64,000 bases of DNA from Stentor coeruleus (GCA_001970955.1 MPUH01000325.1:1-64000), one strand, 5' to 3'. Positions 49,096-60,276 are shown, counted from the first letter of the stretch. Notes: generated by a model from the letters alone, not told the origin. Translations and numbers: made by a program.

Positions 49096-51126
49096 CTAAA
49101 TATCCATAATCGAAATATCCACAGCTTTAAGATATCGGACTCCTTTAATAAAATACTCCAATACAGAAAACTGAAGCCCAAGTTGATGTTTTCTAATAAT
49201 CGCTTTTTTGATTTCCCTTAGTTTTATTCCAGATATAACCATTTCATTTTCATATAAAAATATTTCTTTTTTATCAGTATCACAAACAACAATTCCAAAT
49301 CTTCCTTTAAAATTATAACCCTTGATTTTACCTTTAACATTCTCACAAATAATTTTTTCATCATCACAAATTACTCTACTAAGCCTATTAACCAATTTTG
49401 GACATATCGAAGCTGCTCTTTTAAGTTCATTCTTTCCTCCTTCATAGTTTTTTTTATAACATTCATCAGTTTTAAATGATGTTTCAACTGATTCAGAATA
49501 ACTCGATTTCTCATAAACATATTTCTTATATTTTACATCATTAAAATCGCAAATAACAAAATTATCTTCAGGGATTAATAACGATGATACTGGTAATAAA
49601 CTTTTATCATTAGTAAATATTTCAAATATATCATTTTTTTTTGTTATCTTTAAAATATCTTCATCTAAATCTTGTGAAGCTTCTTTAGAATCTTCGTCAA
49701 TCTGATTAGGTGAGTTAAATGTATAAATTTCAGGACTTTTTATATCATCTTCATTAAAAACTGGTGACTCATTTAAAGATAAAATCAAAGAGTTTTTTTC
49801 GCTGTTGATATAAAATCCATCGCTTAAAAACTTATCAAGTGGGTTTTCATCACTAATCCTATTGTTTTCTAATCCCCCTAAGTGAAAATGATCCTTTTCT
49901 CCTATTGAACTTTCTTCATGGTCAGGACAAGATTCAAGTATTTCCTTCATTTCATCTTGAAGAATATCACAAATTTTTATACGACCATTACAGTTTAAAT
50001 CTATTTCTTGCCAATCAAAAAGATAATCATCATCATTATTATTCTTTTTACATGAATCAAAAAGAACTTTATTGTGATAAATATCATTATTAGTCTTATA
50101 AGATTTTTCACTTAGATCTTTTTTATCAATAACATCTTCATCTGATAAACTTTGGTTTTCTAAATCATCATCATCTGAGTTTTTATTAAAGAAACAACCA
50201 CGAATTGGAACATCAGGTTTTCTTTGGCCGATCATAGAAAACCTTGAACTGTTTCCATCTTCATAACTCCATTTATGAGTTAAAATATCTGATATACTAC
50301 ATCGATTTGAAACTGGTTCAAACATTTTCTTTATCAACAATAAATCTTTTTTATTAAACTCAAGATCTTGTAAATTATTAAGGACTTGTTCTATGGTTTT
50401 TATATAAGGAGCAGATGTGATCATTTGTAAAAAAAGTAAACCTGCTGACCAGACATCACTTTTTTGGCTTGGCTCCGATTCAGGTGCACGAGTAAATGAA
50501 CTTGCATTTAAAAGAACTAATGGGCTGATTTTAGCTTGATTGTTTATTATAAACACTTCTCTATCAGTAAGATATTGTAATATTATCTCACATTCATGAT
50601 AAACTCTGATACCTCTGAGTATATCTTTCATTAAATTTACTGCTTTGTTCTTTTGTATTATGTTTTTCCTTATGAAATCTGATAGGTTAGTTTCAATACA
50701 AGGCTCAGTGACAATTTTTATAAACTGGTCATCCTCTCCAATATGAAATATTTTAATAAGGTTTTCATGTTCTTGATTTTTGATTTTATATGCATTGTCT
50801 AAAATTTTGTCCATGACCTTTAAAGATATTTCTGATTTCTTGAGTATTATGATTTCCTTTGCTGTATCTGTAGGAATATGGATACAAGAATATCTATTCC
50901 CATAGAAAATTGATGATATGTGATTTCCTAAAGAAAAACATGATGAGATGTCTTCAATATGATGAGCACGTGTTGGAGTTTCAGATATTTGTCTTAAGGG
51001 TTTTCCAGCATGTTCCATTTGGCTTGATGAGTTGAAAAATGATTCTGATTTTGAAACATTGTCATTTTGCTGATATAAACAAACTTGCTCACTAGTAGAA
51101 AGTGTTGAGGTTTGACAGCAACCCAT
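49096..51126 (-). CDS. Acylated pseudokinase, 676 aa
   Basis: Protein-kinase fold without catalytic residues. The N-terminus MGCCQTS has Gly2 and following Cys, a dual acylation signal. The kinase-like domain covers about 65-290. The lysine strand survives (KEIIILKKSE), the K-lobe has RAPESE at 213-218 and SDVWSAGLLFLQM at 223-235. The catalytic loop HRDxK is replaced by LQYLTDREVF (about 183-192) and DFG by ISPLV, and the activation segment is only about ten residues long. So it cannot phosphorylate but may scaffold. The C-terminal 380 residues are acidic, low-complexity (NSDDDDLENQSLSDEDV, NKNNDDD) and end in a compact beta-rich piece (IKGYNFKGRFGIVVCDTDKK) that might be a PH-like fold (weak). 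Confidence 0.85.
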   Translation of the reverse strand: MGCCQTSTLSTSEQVCLYQQNDNVSKSESFFNSSSQMEHAGKPLRQISETPTRAHHIEDISSCFSLGNHISSIFYGNRYSCIHIPTDTAKEIIILKKSEISLKVMDKILDNAYKIKNQEHENLIKIFHIGEDDQFIKIVTEPCIETNLSDFIRKNIIQKNKAVNLMKDILRGIRVYHECEIILQYLTDREVFIINNQAKISPLVLLNASSFTRAPESEPSQKSDVWSAGLLFLQMITSAPYIKTIEQVLNNLQDLEFNKKDLLLIKKMFEPVSNRCSISDILTHKWSYEDGNSSRFSMIGQRKPDVPIRGCFFNKNSDDDDLENQSLSDEDVIDKKDLSEKSYKTNNDIYHNKVLFDSCKKNNNDDDYLFDWQEIDLNCNGRIKICDILQDEMKEILESCPDHEESSIGEKDHFHLGGLENNRISDENPLDKFLSDGFYINSEKNSLILSLNESPVFNEDDIKSPEIYTFNSPNQIDEDSKEASQDLDEDILKITKKNDIFEIFTNDKSLLPVSSLLIPEDNFVICDFNDVKYKKYVYEKSSYSESVETSFKTDECYKKNYEGGKNELKRAASICPKLVNRLSRVICDDEKIICENVKGKIKGYNFKGRFGIVVCDTDKKEIFLYENEMVISGIKLREIKKAIIRKHQLGLQFSVLEYFIKGVRYLKAVDISIMDI

Positions 51127-51645
51127 ATATTATATTGAAAAGAATTATATTAGAAAACGGCCAATTATTTTTGTATGATTTGTATATGTAGAAGAGTATA
51201 TTAAGATGGAATTGGTGTTGGAGAATAGTTTCAGATGTAGGTTTTAGAGATGAAATGCTTTGGGAGAAGGAAAAATATTTGCTTATCAGCGGGGTTTTTT
51301 TTTAATTAAAATTATTCATGTTTTCGGCATGTACTCACTAAAGCTACTATCTTTATTGCCCAATTTAATTTAAATCCTATTATATCTTAATCATATAAAC
51401 TAATTAAACCCTATAAACTAGATAAATTTATCAGATAATCATTACTTTTATAAACTACTTGATATAATTTTACAAAAATCTAAATTATCAGAACCACAAT
51501 ATTAATGCATTTTCTATAACAGAATTTACCTTTTATTCTATTAAACCATAAAAAGAATGCTAATTTCAAAAAAATATAAATACTTAAAAGTTTCATTGTA
51601 AATAAAAGTTTATATTTCTAAGATCTAATTATAGTATTTAGATAA
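51127..51645. other. Intergenic, nothing recognised
   Basis: 519 bp between two minus-strand genes. G-rich on the left, C-containing on the right; no frame supported. Confidence 0.6.
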
Positions 51646-52782
51646 CTAGTTTTGTTTAGATAAGTCCTTTGCTGTGTACACACTCCAAGAACCTCCGCCA
51701 TACATATAATTATCCATAGGGTAATCTAAAGGCAGATCTTCAAAAGCTACAAAGCACTCATAAGGGTTTAACATAGGCTTAGTAAACTCGCATCCCCAGT
51801 CGATAGCAAGTCTTGGACAAGCGATTTCAACCCACACATCAATTTCAGGGTATTTATTCACAGCTGCTTGACAAACATCTGACATAAGAAAAACTGTATA
51901 TTTTTTCCCAATAGCTTTACACAAATCCTTTAATTGTTTAAGTATATGAACACTTCCTTGTCTACCAAGTGTACCAAATATAATTCCAACATGTTGAGCA
52001 TCCTTAGCTTTTAAAATACTCACATACCTTCTTGCTTTCATTTCATTAATATCATATTCTTCTTTAAAAATTTTGTTCAAATAAGGATCATATCTATAAA
52101 AACTAGCTCCTGGGTTTTGAATCATCGCAGCTTCTAAATGAAATCTCCCATCACTAACTGATATTATTATAGGACATGGAATCATTGGTGAAGTACATCC
52201 TAAAATTTCCCCAGTAGTTCTAGGTTTTGATTGGGGTATAACAAAATTATTAAATCCTTTTTCCTGTAGTATCTGCTTAGCTTTATAAACCCCTTCAACA
52301 AATTGTACTGTAGATACCAAAGCAATTTGTACATTTTGATCAGGAAAATTATGTACTAAAGTATCGACCAAGCTTCCTACATTAATACTAATATCCACAA
52401 AAACATACAAAGTTTTCATACATGTCTCATTAATCGGCACTAAACATGAATGTCCATAATGAACCAAAAAATCCAATCCTAAAGCTTCACTAGTTAAATC
52501 CTCAACACAACAAGCTCCAAAAACCACATCAGCCAATATCACACATTCTTCAAGTTCAGCAAACTCTGTAAGTATATCCGACAAAATACAAGCAAACATT
52601 TGTAATCCTTCAGGAAATTGAATCCCAATCTTTTTCGCTTTACTTTCTCTAATTCTCCACAAAGTCTTCGGAACCTCAAAATTATAATTAGCTGGCAAGA
52701 GCTTTAGTTTTTCTATAATCAAAGGGTTATTCAGTATATCATCAGGTATCTGATTAGGACGAACCCCTTTGATTCTTTTCAT
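51646..52782 (-). CDS. DPH1: Diphthamide biosynthesis protein 1
   Basis: 378 aa. With DPH2 it forms the radical-SAM enzyme that moves a 3-amino-3-carboxypropyl group from SAM to a histidine of elongation factor 2. The three iron-sulfur cysteines are in place: FGACCVEDL (Cys91/92), EILGCTSPM (Cys196) and EIACPRLAIDWG (Cys322). Other family motifs: KKIGIQFPEGLQ, YGHSCLVPI, SDGRFHLEAAMIQNP, RYDPY and TLGRQGS. Length is close to yeast and human DPH1 (about 425-440) without the long ends. Divergent from the enolase gene with 147 bp between starts. Confidence 0.95.
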   Translation of the reverse strand: MKRIKGVRPNQIPDDILNNPLIIEKLKLLPANYNFEVPKTLWRIRESKAKKIGIQFPEGLQMFACILSDILTEFAELEECVILADVVFGACCVEDLTSEALGLDFLVHYGHSCLVPINETCMKTLYVFVDISINVGSLVDTLVHNFPDQNVQIALVSTVQFVEGVYKAKQILQEKGFNNFVIPQSKPRTTGEILGCTSPMIPCPIIISVSDGRFHLEAAMIQNPGASFYRYDPYLNKIFKEEYDINEMKARRYVSILKAKDAQHVGIIFGTLGRQGSVHILKQLKDLCKAIGKKYTVFLMSDVCQAAVNKYPEIDVWVEIACPRLAIDWGCEFTKPMLNPYECFVAFEDLPLDYPMDNYMYGGGSWSVYTAKDLSKQN

Positions 52783-52929
52783 TATAAAATTTCACTATAA
52801 CCTGATTTTTATGATAAAAAATTTACTTTTTCTAATAGTCTATATAAAATTATATCTTATCTTATAAATATATGTCATCCTCTGATGACAATTACACTAT
52901 TTCTTTATACCATCATCCATAGAAAATAA
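52783..52929. promoter_or_regulatory. Compact shared 5' region of DPH1 and enolase
   Basis: 147 bp separate the two divergent start codons, so both promoters must lie here or overlap. AT-rich; no named element seen. Inference from spacing only. Confidence 0.4.
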
Positions 52930-54267
52930 ATGGCTGAAATTCTTGACGTGAAAGCTCGTGAGATTCTTGACTCCAGAGGTAACCCAACAGTTGAAGCTGA
53001 TGTGACAACAGCTTTAGGAACTTTTAGAGCTGCTGTGCCAAGTGGTGCTTCAACTGGGATTTATGAAGCCCTTGAACTCCGTGATGCTGATCCAAAAAGA
53101 TTTTTGGGCAAGGGTGTCTTAAATGCTGTTAAGAATGTTGAGCAAACCATCAAGCCTGCCATTATTGGAAGATCTGTTGCTGACCAGGTTGCTTTAGATA
53201 AGTTTATGGTCGAAGAGCTCGATGGAAGTAAAAATGAATGGGGTTGGTCTAAAGCTCGTCTTGGTGCTAATGCAATTTTAGCCGTATCTTTAGCTGCTGC
53301 ACGTGCTGGGGCTGCTTTTGCTGGAATTCCACTTTATCAATATATTGCTAGACTTGCAGGGAACTCTGAAGAAAATTTCGTCATGCCAATCCCAGCATTA
53401 AATGTTATTAATGGTGGTTCTCATGCTGGTAATAAATTAGCTATGCAAGAGTTTATGCTTTTACCAACTGGTGCTTCATCATTTAGAGAAGCTATGCAAA
53501 TGGGTACTGAAGTTTATCATAACCTTAAAAATGTCATCAAAGCTAAATATGGACTTGATGCTACAAATGTTGGTGATGAAGGTGGTTTTGCCCCTAATAT
53601 TCAAGATAACACTGAAGCTCTTAATTTACTTATTGAAGCTATTAATAAAGCTGGACATACTGGAAAAGTTTTTATTGGTATGGATGTCGCTGCTTCTGAG
53701 TTCTATAAAGCTGAAGAAAGTAAATATGATCTTGATTTCAAAACAGCTAATAATGACGGATCAAAAAGACTTACAGGTACAGAACTTGCTAATGTTTATA
53801 AGAACTTTGTCGCTCATTACCCTGTGATTTCTATTGAAGATCCTTTTGATCAAGATGATTGGGAAACTTATGCTGTTCTTACTGAAGCTATGGGAACAAA
53901 TGTACAAATTGTTGGTGATGATCTTTTGGTTACTAATCCAACAAGAGTTCAAAAGGCTATTGATCAAAAAGCTTGTAATGCTTTGTTACTTAAGGTTAAT
54001 CAGATTGGCTCTTTGACTGAATCTATTGAAGCTTGTAAACTTGCCCAAAGTGCTGGATGGGGTGTTATGGTTAGTCATAGAAGTGGTGAAACTGAAGATA
54101 ACTTTATTGCTGATTTAGTTGTTGGCCTTGGAACTGGAGAAATTAAGACTGGAGCACCTTGTAGGTCAGAAAGACTTTCTAAATACAATCAGCTTTTGAG
54201 GATTGAAGAAGCACTTGGAGCTAGAGCTACTTTTGCAGGAGCAAAGTTTAGAAACCCAAAAGCTTAA
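52930..54267 (+). CDS. ENO1: Enolase
   Basis: 445 aa glycolytic enzyme that converts 2-phosphoglycerate to phosphoenolpyruvate. Complete: start [20 protein letters not shown], loop [15 protein letters not shown], catalytic Glu pair region GDEGGFAPN, metal ligands in [21 protein letters not shown] and VGDDLLVTN, catalytic Lys of [13 protein letters not shown], and the signature [10 protein letters not shown]. No signal or organellar presequence, so cytosolic. Codon use is richer in G and C than neighbouring genes (for example GCT/GGT-rich), a sign of high expression. Single exon. Near-perfect match to eukaryote enolases, so this is the best conserved gene in the window. Confidence 0.97.
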   Translation: MAEILDVKAREILDSRGNPTVEADVTTALGTFRAAVPSGASTGIYEALELRDADPKRFLGKGVLNAVKNVEQTIKPAIIGRSVADQVALDKFMVEELDGSKNEWGWSKARLGANAILAVSLAAARAGAAFAGIPLYQYIARLAGNSEENFVMPIPALNVINGGSHAGNKLAMQEFMLLPTGASSFREAMQMGTEVYHNLKNVIKAKYGLDATNVGDEGGFAPNIQDNTEALNLLIEAINKAGHTGKVFIGMDVAASEFYKAEESKYDLDFKTANNDGSKRLTGTELANVYKNFVAHYPVISIEDPFDQDDWETYAVLTEAMGTNVQIVGDDLLVTNPTRVQKAIDQKACNALLLKVNQIGSLTESIEACKLAQSAGWGVMVSHRSGETEDNFIADLVVGLGTGEIKTGAPCRSERLSKYNQLLRIEEALGARATFAGAKFRNPKA

Positions 54268-55047
54268 GTAATTAGAATGCCCCTTTTTAGGAAAGTTTAA
54301 AAAATTTTGGCTTAGGTTTATGTGTATTTGTGGTGGTTGAGATAGTTTTTTTTTAGGATGAATTGTGATAAGTGTTTTATCGAAATCCTGATATTGATAT
54401 GACCTTTTCTTTGGTTTTATAAAGTTTTCTAAAAGATAAAGGTTGTATTAAACTCAATTATATTTAAATATTTTTTGTTTGCAATTAGTTTTATTGATGA
54501 TGATGTTAGCAAATATAAAATTTTTTGCCGCATTTCTCTGATCTATGAATTTTAGCATTAATATTTTTTTGAAATAAATTATTATTTTGATTTTTTCAGA
54601 GTAATTTATATAAATGTTATAGTTATGAAGGGATAAACCAAATGAGGAAAATTCAAGTATTATTTGACATACAAGATATGCTGTTACTTGAGCTACAAAA
54701 CCAAATTATTGAAAAAAATCCTTTTCTAGCTTTTAGAAAAAATGTAATCTATATACTCTGAGTTTTGATTTTACAGTTTCTATTGTATTTAATTTTTGAT
54801 ACTAGATTTTAAATATTTTTTTCAAGTAAAATAATTTCAAAATAAACCTAATATCCAAAAGACATAATAAACCATTTAATAAAAACTAAAACAACCATAA
54901 AATATCAGACTTCATCCAATTAGCATCAAACTTTAGCAAACAATAACCACATCAAAACAACAACAACAAAAAAACTACCTTATCCAACAACTAAAAAAAA
55001 ATCATAGCATATTCTCTTATAAAACCAAAATAAAAAAACCCAATAAA
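54268..55047. other. Intergenic with composition switch
   Basis: G/T-rich and C-poor until about 54820, then A/C-rich and nearly G-free to 55047. A 39-codon frame at 54642-54761 (MRKIQVLFDIQDMLLLELQN...) is open but too short to call. Confidence 0.6.
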
Positions 55048-56574
55048 ATGAAAAATGACTTAAAACCTTCTGATCATATTCAACAACTGACAAAAAAACT
55101 ATCTGAACCAACCCTAAAGAACTCACTCAACTTCGAAAAATCTTCATTTCCAATCAGGTCTTCAAAATTTTCCACACCTTACAACAACAAATATTTTACA
55201 CCTTATAAAGAGATTCTAGAAAACACCCTATCTTCATGTAAAAAAAAAACTATCCATAAAAATCTTACCCCAGACTCCAGCATATCATCTTCAGCTACAA
55301 ATATCAAATCTTCTCATAAAAATCAAAACATTTTTAATATCCAAGCAACATTAAAAACACAAGAAAAATCACTCAAACCAATATATCGCTGTAAACAAAT
55401 TCTTGAACAACTAAAACTATCAAATACACAATCAATTTCTACACAATCATCATCAATATCCTCCCTTGCTCAAACCTTAAGTTCTTTTACCGATACATTT
55501 AAAGATAATTTTAATACTTCACAAAAACTAAAATCTTTATCAAAAAGCCCAACTCCTTATGAGAAAAATTCATATAAAAATACGTCAAATAGAAGTTTGA
55601 GTAAGTTTTTTAAAGCTAATAAAACTAATAATGAATACAATTTTATACCTAAAGTGTATTTCAGCACTATAAAAAAGCCAAGGATGCTATTAAGCAATTG
55701 TTGTGCTAAATATTTCCTTGAAGGGTGTACAAATTCTATAAACTGCATATTAGAACAAGGTGGTAATCTTTTGACTGGAGATTCAAGTTGTATAATAAAA
55801 TCCTGGTCTTTACCTTCAACATCTCAAAACCTTATATCAAAAAACCCTAATTACATCATAACTTTCCTTAATAGCCATATTATAACCCAACATAAAAAAC
55901 CTATTATGTCCTTAGAAAAACTCAACGATACAATAATCTCTGCAAGTAAAGATGGGAAAATCAAGCTTATAAAAAACTCAACTAAAAATATAAAATGCAT
56001 ATCTGCAAATCCTGGAGTAAATATTATAAAAATCATCCAATCTCCTAAACTTATAACATTAGGTGTGTTTATTGAATTTAAAGATCTTATTAAAAACAAG
56101 GATTTTAGAGATAGCATAAATATAAACCCAACATTTTCATTAGCAATTCAAAGTGAAAATACTTTTATAACAGGGTCAAATGATGGATATATTAAACTTT
56201 GGGATATTCGAACTTCAAGATTTGTTTCTAATAATCATGGGCATTATGATAAAATCACAGGTTTGGCAATGTCGACTGGGTGTAAATTTTTTACTTGTTC
56301 TGATGATAAGATGCTAAAAGAATGGGATTTAAGGTCAAATCAAAATCTTAAGGTTAGAAAAAGTGAAAAGGGACTTAAGGATGTGGTTATTATTGGGGAT
56401 TTTGTTGTTACTGGAGGTGATGTGATGACTTTATGGAATGATGAAGGATTTGAAGATGTTGAAGTTCATAAAGGATCCGTTAAGAGCATTTATTATTGTT
56501 ATGAAAATGAGATGATTTTTTCGGCTGGGTTTGATGGGAGGATATGTGCATTTTCTTTTAGTCCGATATTATAA
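55048..56574 (+). CDS. WD40-repeat protein, 508 aa
   Basis: The C-terminal half (about 220-508) forms a beta-propeller of WD40 repeats. The clearest units are FITGSNDGYIKLWDIRTSRF (repeat with full G-S-D-x-x-W-D), FFTCSDDKMLKEWDLRSNQN and VTGGDVMTLWN; others are weaker (LTGDSSCIIKSWSL, ISASKDGKIKLI, FSAGFDGRICAFSF). About seven blades can be made out. The N-terminal half is Ser/Thr/Lys/Asn-rich and disordered, with poly-Lys runs. No enzyme domain. WD40 proteins scaffold complexes in cilia, trafficking or cell-cycle control; no specific partner is implied. Single exon. Confidence 0.85.
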   Translation: MKNDLKPSDHIQQLTKKLSEPTLKNSLNFEKSSFPIRSSKFSTPYNNKYFTPYKEILENTLSSCKKKTIHKNLTPDSSISSSATNIKSSHKNQNIFNIQATLKTQEKSLKPIYRCKQILEQLKLSNTQSISTQSSSISSLAQTLSSFTDTFKDNFNTSQKLKSLSKSPTPYEKNSYKNTSNRSLSKFFKANKTNNEYNFIPKVYFSTIKKPRMLLSNCCAKYFLEGCTNSINCILEQGGNLLTGDSSCIIKSWSLPSTSQNLISKNPNYIITFLNSHIITQHKKPIMSLEKLNDTIISASKDGKIKLIKNSTKNIKCISANPGVNIIKIIQSPKLITLGVFIEFKDLIKNKDFRDSININPTFSLAIQSENTFITGSNDGYIKLWDIRTSRFVSNNHGHYDKITGLAMSTGCKFFTCSDDKMLKEWDLRSNQNLKVRKSEKGLKDVVIIGDFVVTGGDVMTLWNDEGFEDVEVHKGSVKSIYYCYENEMIFSAGFDGRICAFSFSPIL

Positions 56575-57304
56575 AAAATTGTATTTAATTAGATTTTGGG
56601 TTAAATAGAATAAAAGTATGTTTTATAAGGGATAAGGCTGAGATATGATTTTTAATAATATTTGATGATTTTTGTAATTATTTGTTTAATTATAAAGTTT
56701 GAAATAGTGATGGATATGATAAAAAAAATACTCTAAATTTCATACTACTATTTTAAATACAATATTATAAACTTTTTCTATAAAATGAAATAGTAAATAA
56801 CTTATATTTTCAGTAATCCTAAAATTCTTTAGTATAGATACAATTTTCTTAATATAATTCGCAGCCTATAAAGAAAATTGAAAAAGCCTAATCATAATTC
56901 ATAAATCATAAAATCAACTATAAAATTGTACAACCATACCATAATAATAAAGTTTTCAAAATTATATAAAAAAATACTCAACACTCTATCATTAAAAAAA
57001 TCTCAACTTTAACACAAAAGCCTACCTCTAAAAATTCTCTTCCACACCATTTCATTCAAAAACTCTAAATTACCTTATATCTCAAATAACTCCTTTTTCA
57101 TCTTTATATACCTTTATTAACCCTAATCTAATAATAACCTTCCCCAAAACTCCTACCTTTAAACTTAAAAGCTTTAAATTATCATATTAAAAATATAAGA
57201 GAAATGCACATATAATTCTAAATAAAATCTGACGAAAAAGTCTTTTAATCAAAGAAAAAAATGTTAATCTTATAGTAAGCCGTAATTATTCTAAGTTTAA
57301 ATAT
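56575..57304. other. Convergent intergenic region, no gene found
   Basis: G-containing then C-containing on the plus strand, as expected for facing 3' flanks. Nothing coding recognised. Confidence 0.6.
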
Positions 57305-57502
57305 TTAAGATGATGCTAGTATCAAACGCTTTTGATACAAAGGATTTGTGTGCAAAACCAATACAGGAGCATTTTCGGCTTTGCGCACCATCAAATATTG
57401 CCTTTGTTGGTAAGAATTGTCTTCTCCGTTTCTAATCCTTCTTGTTTCAATAGTACAATTCCCAAGTATATTTTTATGTTTAATTCCTGCACAGTTTCCC
57501 AT
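57305..57502 (-). CDS. Small N-myristoylation-motif protein, 65 aa
   Basis: Starts MGNCAGIK, a strong myristoylation context (Gly2) with Cys4 as palmitoylation site. The remainder is basic in the middle (ETRRIRNGED, QQRQYLMVRKAEN) and ends APVLVLHTNPLYQKRLILAS. No domain recognised. A short lipid-anchored peptide of this kind can act as membrane adaptor. The flanks on both sides show the composition of a minus-strand gene (G-rich on the plus strand to the right, C-rich to the left), which supports a real transcription unit despite the small size. Confidence 0.65.
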   Translation of the reverse strand: MGNCAGIKHKNILGNCTIETRRIRNGEDNSYQQRQYLMVRKAENAPVLVLHTNPLYQKRLILASS

Positions 57503-58173
57503 TATTATTGGCCATGTTATTAATTCAACTTATATCTTGAGTTTTAATTTTTTCCCTCATACTGTTTAATATTTACTTATTGTTTATATTCTAATATGAG
57601 ATGATATTTTTAAAGGTTTTTCTGAGATGATAATATGGGATAATAAGTTAGGTTAGACTTAGTTTTTTTTTATAAGATTTTATGTAGTTTCGAATAAGTT
57701 TTATATAGAAAATTAAATATTTACTGGTTTGATTTCAGATTAGATTAGGTAGCTCAAGAATAAATATTATCTTTTTGTCTTTAATAAACATACTTTTGAC
57801 TCAAATTCTGTTTTGAAAGTATAAGTTTTTGATTGAAACATAAGTTTTTCTACAACAAAACATACAAATCGATACAATTTTCTATAGTAATTTTTAATCA
57901 TGATATAAATTTACTATAAAATTATCTTATAAACCCTTCATACAACTAACAACCAACTTTACACCAAAAATAAATAATCACAAATATTCATGTATCTAAT
58001 CCTTTCATAAAACCACTTATATCCAATCATTTATCTAATTTTCCAAAAAGCAATATAATGATTTTTATATATATTCCTAATCATTATACCTAAACAAATT
58101 CTATTTAATCATATAATAATTTTTAATACACAAAATCTCATCAAACAATTTTATTCCTAAATACGAGAACTGA
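57503..58173. other. Intergenic with composition switch
   Basis: No gene. G/T-rich on the plus strand until about 57800, then A/C-rich. Leader of the small gene on the left, 3' flank of NAD synthetase on the right. Confidence 0.6.
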
Positions 58174-60276
58174 TTATATAGTAATATCTAAAAGCTTGTC
58201 AATCATATTGAACTGGAATTTCCATTGATAATTATATATCATCTGTCTCGTATCAAACCTTGTATCATCCGCTGAATAGTTTTCAACATGCACCGACGGG
58301 GTAACAACATTCATTTTATGTCTATTTCTTCCATGCAACGTGAAAAACCTCTTAACTTTATTAGCAACAGTCTGTGAGCTTAGATGATTCCATTCACAAG
58401 TCAGTTTTTTAAACATAAACACAGGTCCTCTATGTTCAATTCTTCTAAGTTTCCCCATAGTTGACATTTCAGCATAAGTCATTCCAAGATCATCTTCATC
58501 AGTCTGTTGTACTTTTCCTTCTTCAAGTGGCTTAAGTTCAGCAGTTGGTGGCGCAAGGGCAATATCTGCTAATGCTGTATACTCATAATGATCACTAGCC
58601 CAAATCATAAATTTCTTCAAATCAACCTTAGAAATCCCCCCAATCAAATTCACATCAGCACTAGAACAATCATATTTCGTCATATACCCAGTAAGCCCTT
58701 CTTCCAAATTCCCACTAGCAAGTATCAAAAGATGTCCTGGTCTCTTTAACGTAAAAGGTATTAATTGTCCCATTAAATAACTCATTACCATTCTAGACCT
58801 AGCTTGTATATTCTGTAAAGCAATATCTTCACTCCAAGTTCCTCCTTGTTCTTTATATCTAGGTTCTGGACCTTTAGACATAGCTAAATAAGTTTTTTCA
58901 AAAGCTTTAACAATATTATCCATCTTAACCTCACAATGTTTACTTCCAACCTGTTCAGCAATTTTACTAGCTAAATTCCTAGTCTGATCACTACTATTAC
59001 TAGTTGATAAATATGCTGTATACATTATTTCATTAGCAAGTTCCTTACCATTTTTAGGTATTTTCCCAATCATTCTCATCAAATCATTTTCAGTAACTTT
59101 TTTATTATAATCATCTCCTTCATTTATACATTTTATAACTTGTTTACACATAATACCAACAATAGCTAATGTTGATCCTGAATCAGCACCACCAGAAAGA
59201 GGTAGAAACATACCTTTAGATCCTGACCTTCTTAAATAATCCCAAAGCCAGCATGCAGGTCCATGTGAAAGTTCTTTTTCTTTAGTAAACTCATAAGCTT
59301 TAGGGATTTGAGTTATTTTCTGAGGTTTCATGATCATATGAAATCCAGGTAAGTCTATTATCCTGAACTCGAAATTGAAAAATGGATTAGAAGATAAATC
59401 AGGAACATGAGATGGTGTACGATATGGTTCGATTTTAGCTAAATCAACACATGCGCTTATAACTTTAACATCACTTATTTGAAACTCATGTGTCAAACTT
59501 CGAAGTTTACCATTTTCTATAATCATTGACCCTGCATCAAAATATAACCTTGTCCCATCACAACCATTCATATTTGAGTACATATAAACCCCACCACTTT
59601 TTAAGGTAATTGATTCAATGAGTTCTTGACGTTTTTCTTGTTTACATGGTTGAAAATGAGAACCTGATATATTAAAAACTATATGCACACCTTGGGCAAA
59701 TTGGGCTATAGATGAAGGTAAAGGTGCCCAGAGTTCTTCACAGCATTCTGAACCTATAAGAATATCATCAGCAGTTCTTAGAATGAAATTACCGAAAGTT
59801 GCTGTTTTCTGACCAGTGATTTTTACTATGAAATCAGGAAGGGCAATTTCTAAACTTTTTGTCCCGATTTCCCAAGGGGTAAACCAACGGGATTCACGAT
59901 AGTTTCCATCATCTGCTAGGATTAGTTTTGGCTTGATTAAGACAATTTTACCTGATAAAGTACAGACACCACAGTTGTAGTTTTTCGCATTGATTATAAT
60001 TGGCATACCAAAAACACAGAGCATGTCGTTGTATGGTTCTGATGATGTGAATTTTAATAGTTCACCTAGAACTTGCCAAGAATGAAGGATTGTATCTGTT
60101 TCATAGAAGTGGTCCTCACAGCCGTAGCCTGGGATTTCTAGTTCAGGACCTATGCGGATTTTAGCCTTATGGATGACTTTGCTTTGACGTAAGGATTCGA
60201 TTATCCGGTTTTTGTTACCTTCAAAATCCATCGACCACTGATTGAGAGTTGAAATGGCTAAAGTAGTGCATTTCAT
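58174..60276 (-). CDS. NADSYN1: Glutamine-dependent NAD+ synthetase
   Basis: 700 aa, final enzyme of NAD+ synthesis: amidates nicotinic acid adenine dinucleotide with ammonia from glutamine. The N-terminal nitrilase-type glutaminase domain (1-275) has the Glu-Lys-Cys triad in RIGPELEIPGYG, LIKPKLILADDGNYRE and IGSECCEELWAP. The C-terminal synthetase domain (about 325-700) has the ATP pyrophosphatase loop LSGGADSGSTLAIVG and motifs GSKHCEVKMD, LIPFTLKRPGHLLILASGN and YDCSSADVNLIGGISK. Human enzyme is 706 aa, so length and domain order are normal. Complete single exon, minus strand. Confidence 0.96.
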   Translation of the reverse strand: MKCTTLAISTLNQWSMDFEGNKNRIIESLRQSKVIHKAKIRIGPELEIPGYGCEDHFYETDTILHSWQVLGELLKFTSSEPYNDMLCVFGMPIIINAKNYNCGVCTLSGKIVLIKPKLILADDGNYRESRWFTPWEIGTKSLEIALPDFIVKITGQKTATFGNFILRTADDILIGSECCEELWAPLPSSIAQFAQGVHIVFNISGSHFQPCKQEKRQELIESITLKSGGVYMYSNMNGCDGTRLYFDAGSMIIENGKLRSLTHEFQISDVKVISACVDLAKIEPYRTPSHVPDLSSNPFFNFEFRIIDLPGFHMIMKPQKITQIPKAYEFTKEKELSHGPACWLWDYLRRSGSKGMFLPLSGGADSGSTLAIVGIMCKQVIKCINEGDDYNKKVTENDLMRMIGKIPKNGKELANEIMYTAYLSTSNSSDQTRNLASKIAEQVGSKHCEVKMDNIVKAFEKTYLAMSKGPEPRYKEQGGTWSEDIALQNIQARSRMVMSYLMGQLIPFTLKRPGHLLILASGNLEEGLTGYMTKYDCSSADVNLIGGISKVDLKKFMIWASDHYEYTALADIALAPPTAELKPLEEGKVQQTDEDDLGMTYAEMSTMGKLRRIEHRGPVFMFKKLTCEWNHLSSQTVANKVKRFFTLHGRNRHKMNVVTPSVHVENYSADDTRFDTRQMIYNYQWKFQFNMIDKLLDITI

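Noticed and set aside
54642-54761. 39-codon frame MRKIQVLFDIQDMLLLELQN...
   Set aside because: It reads like protein but is too short and lies in the 3' flank of enolase without leader-type composition.
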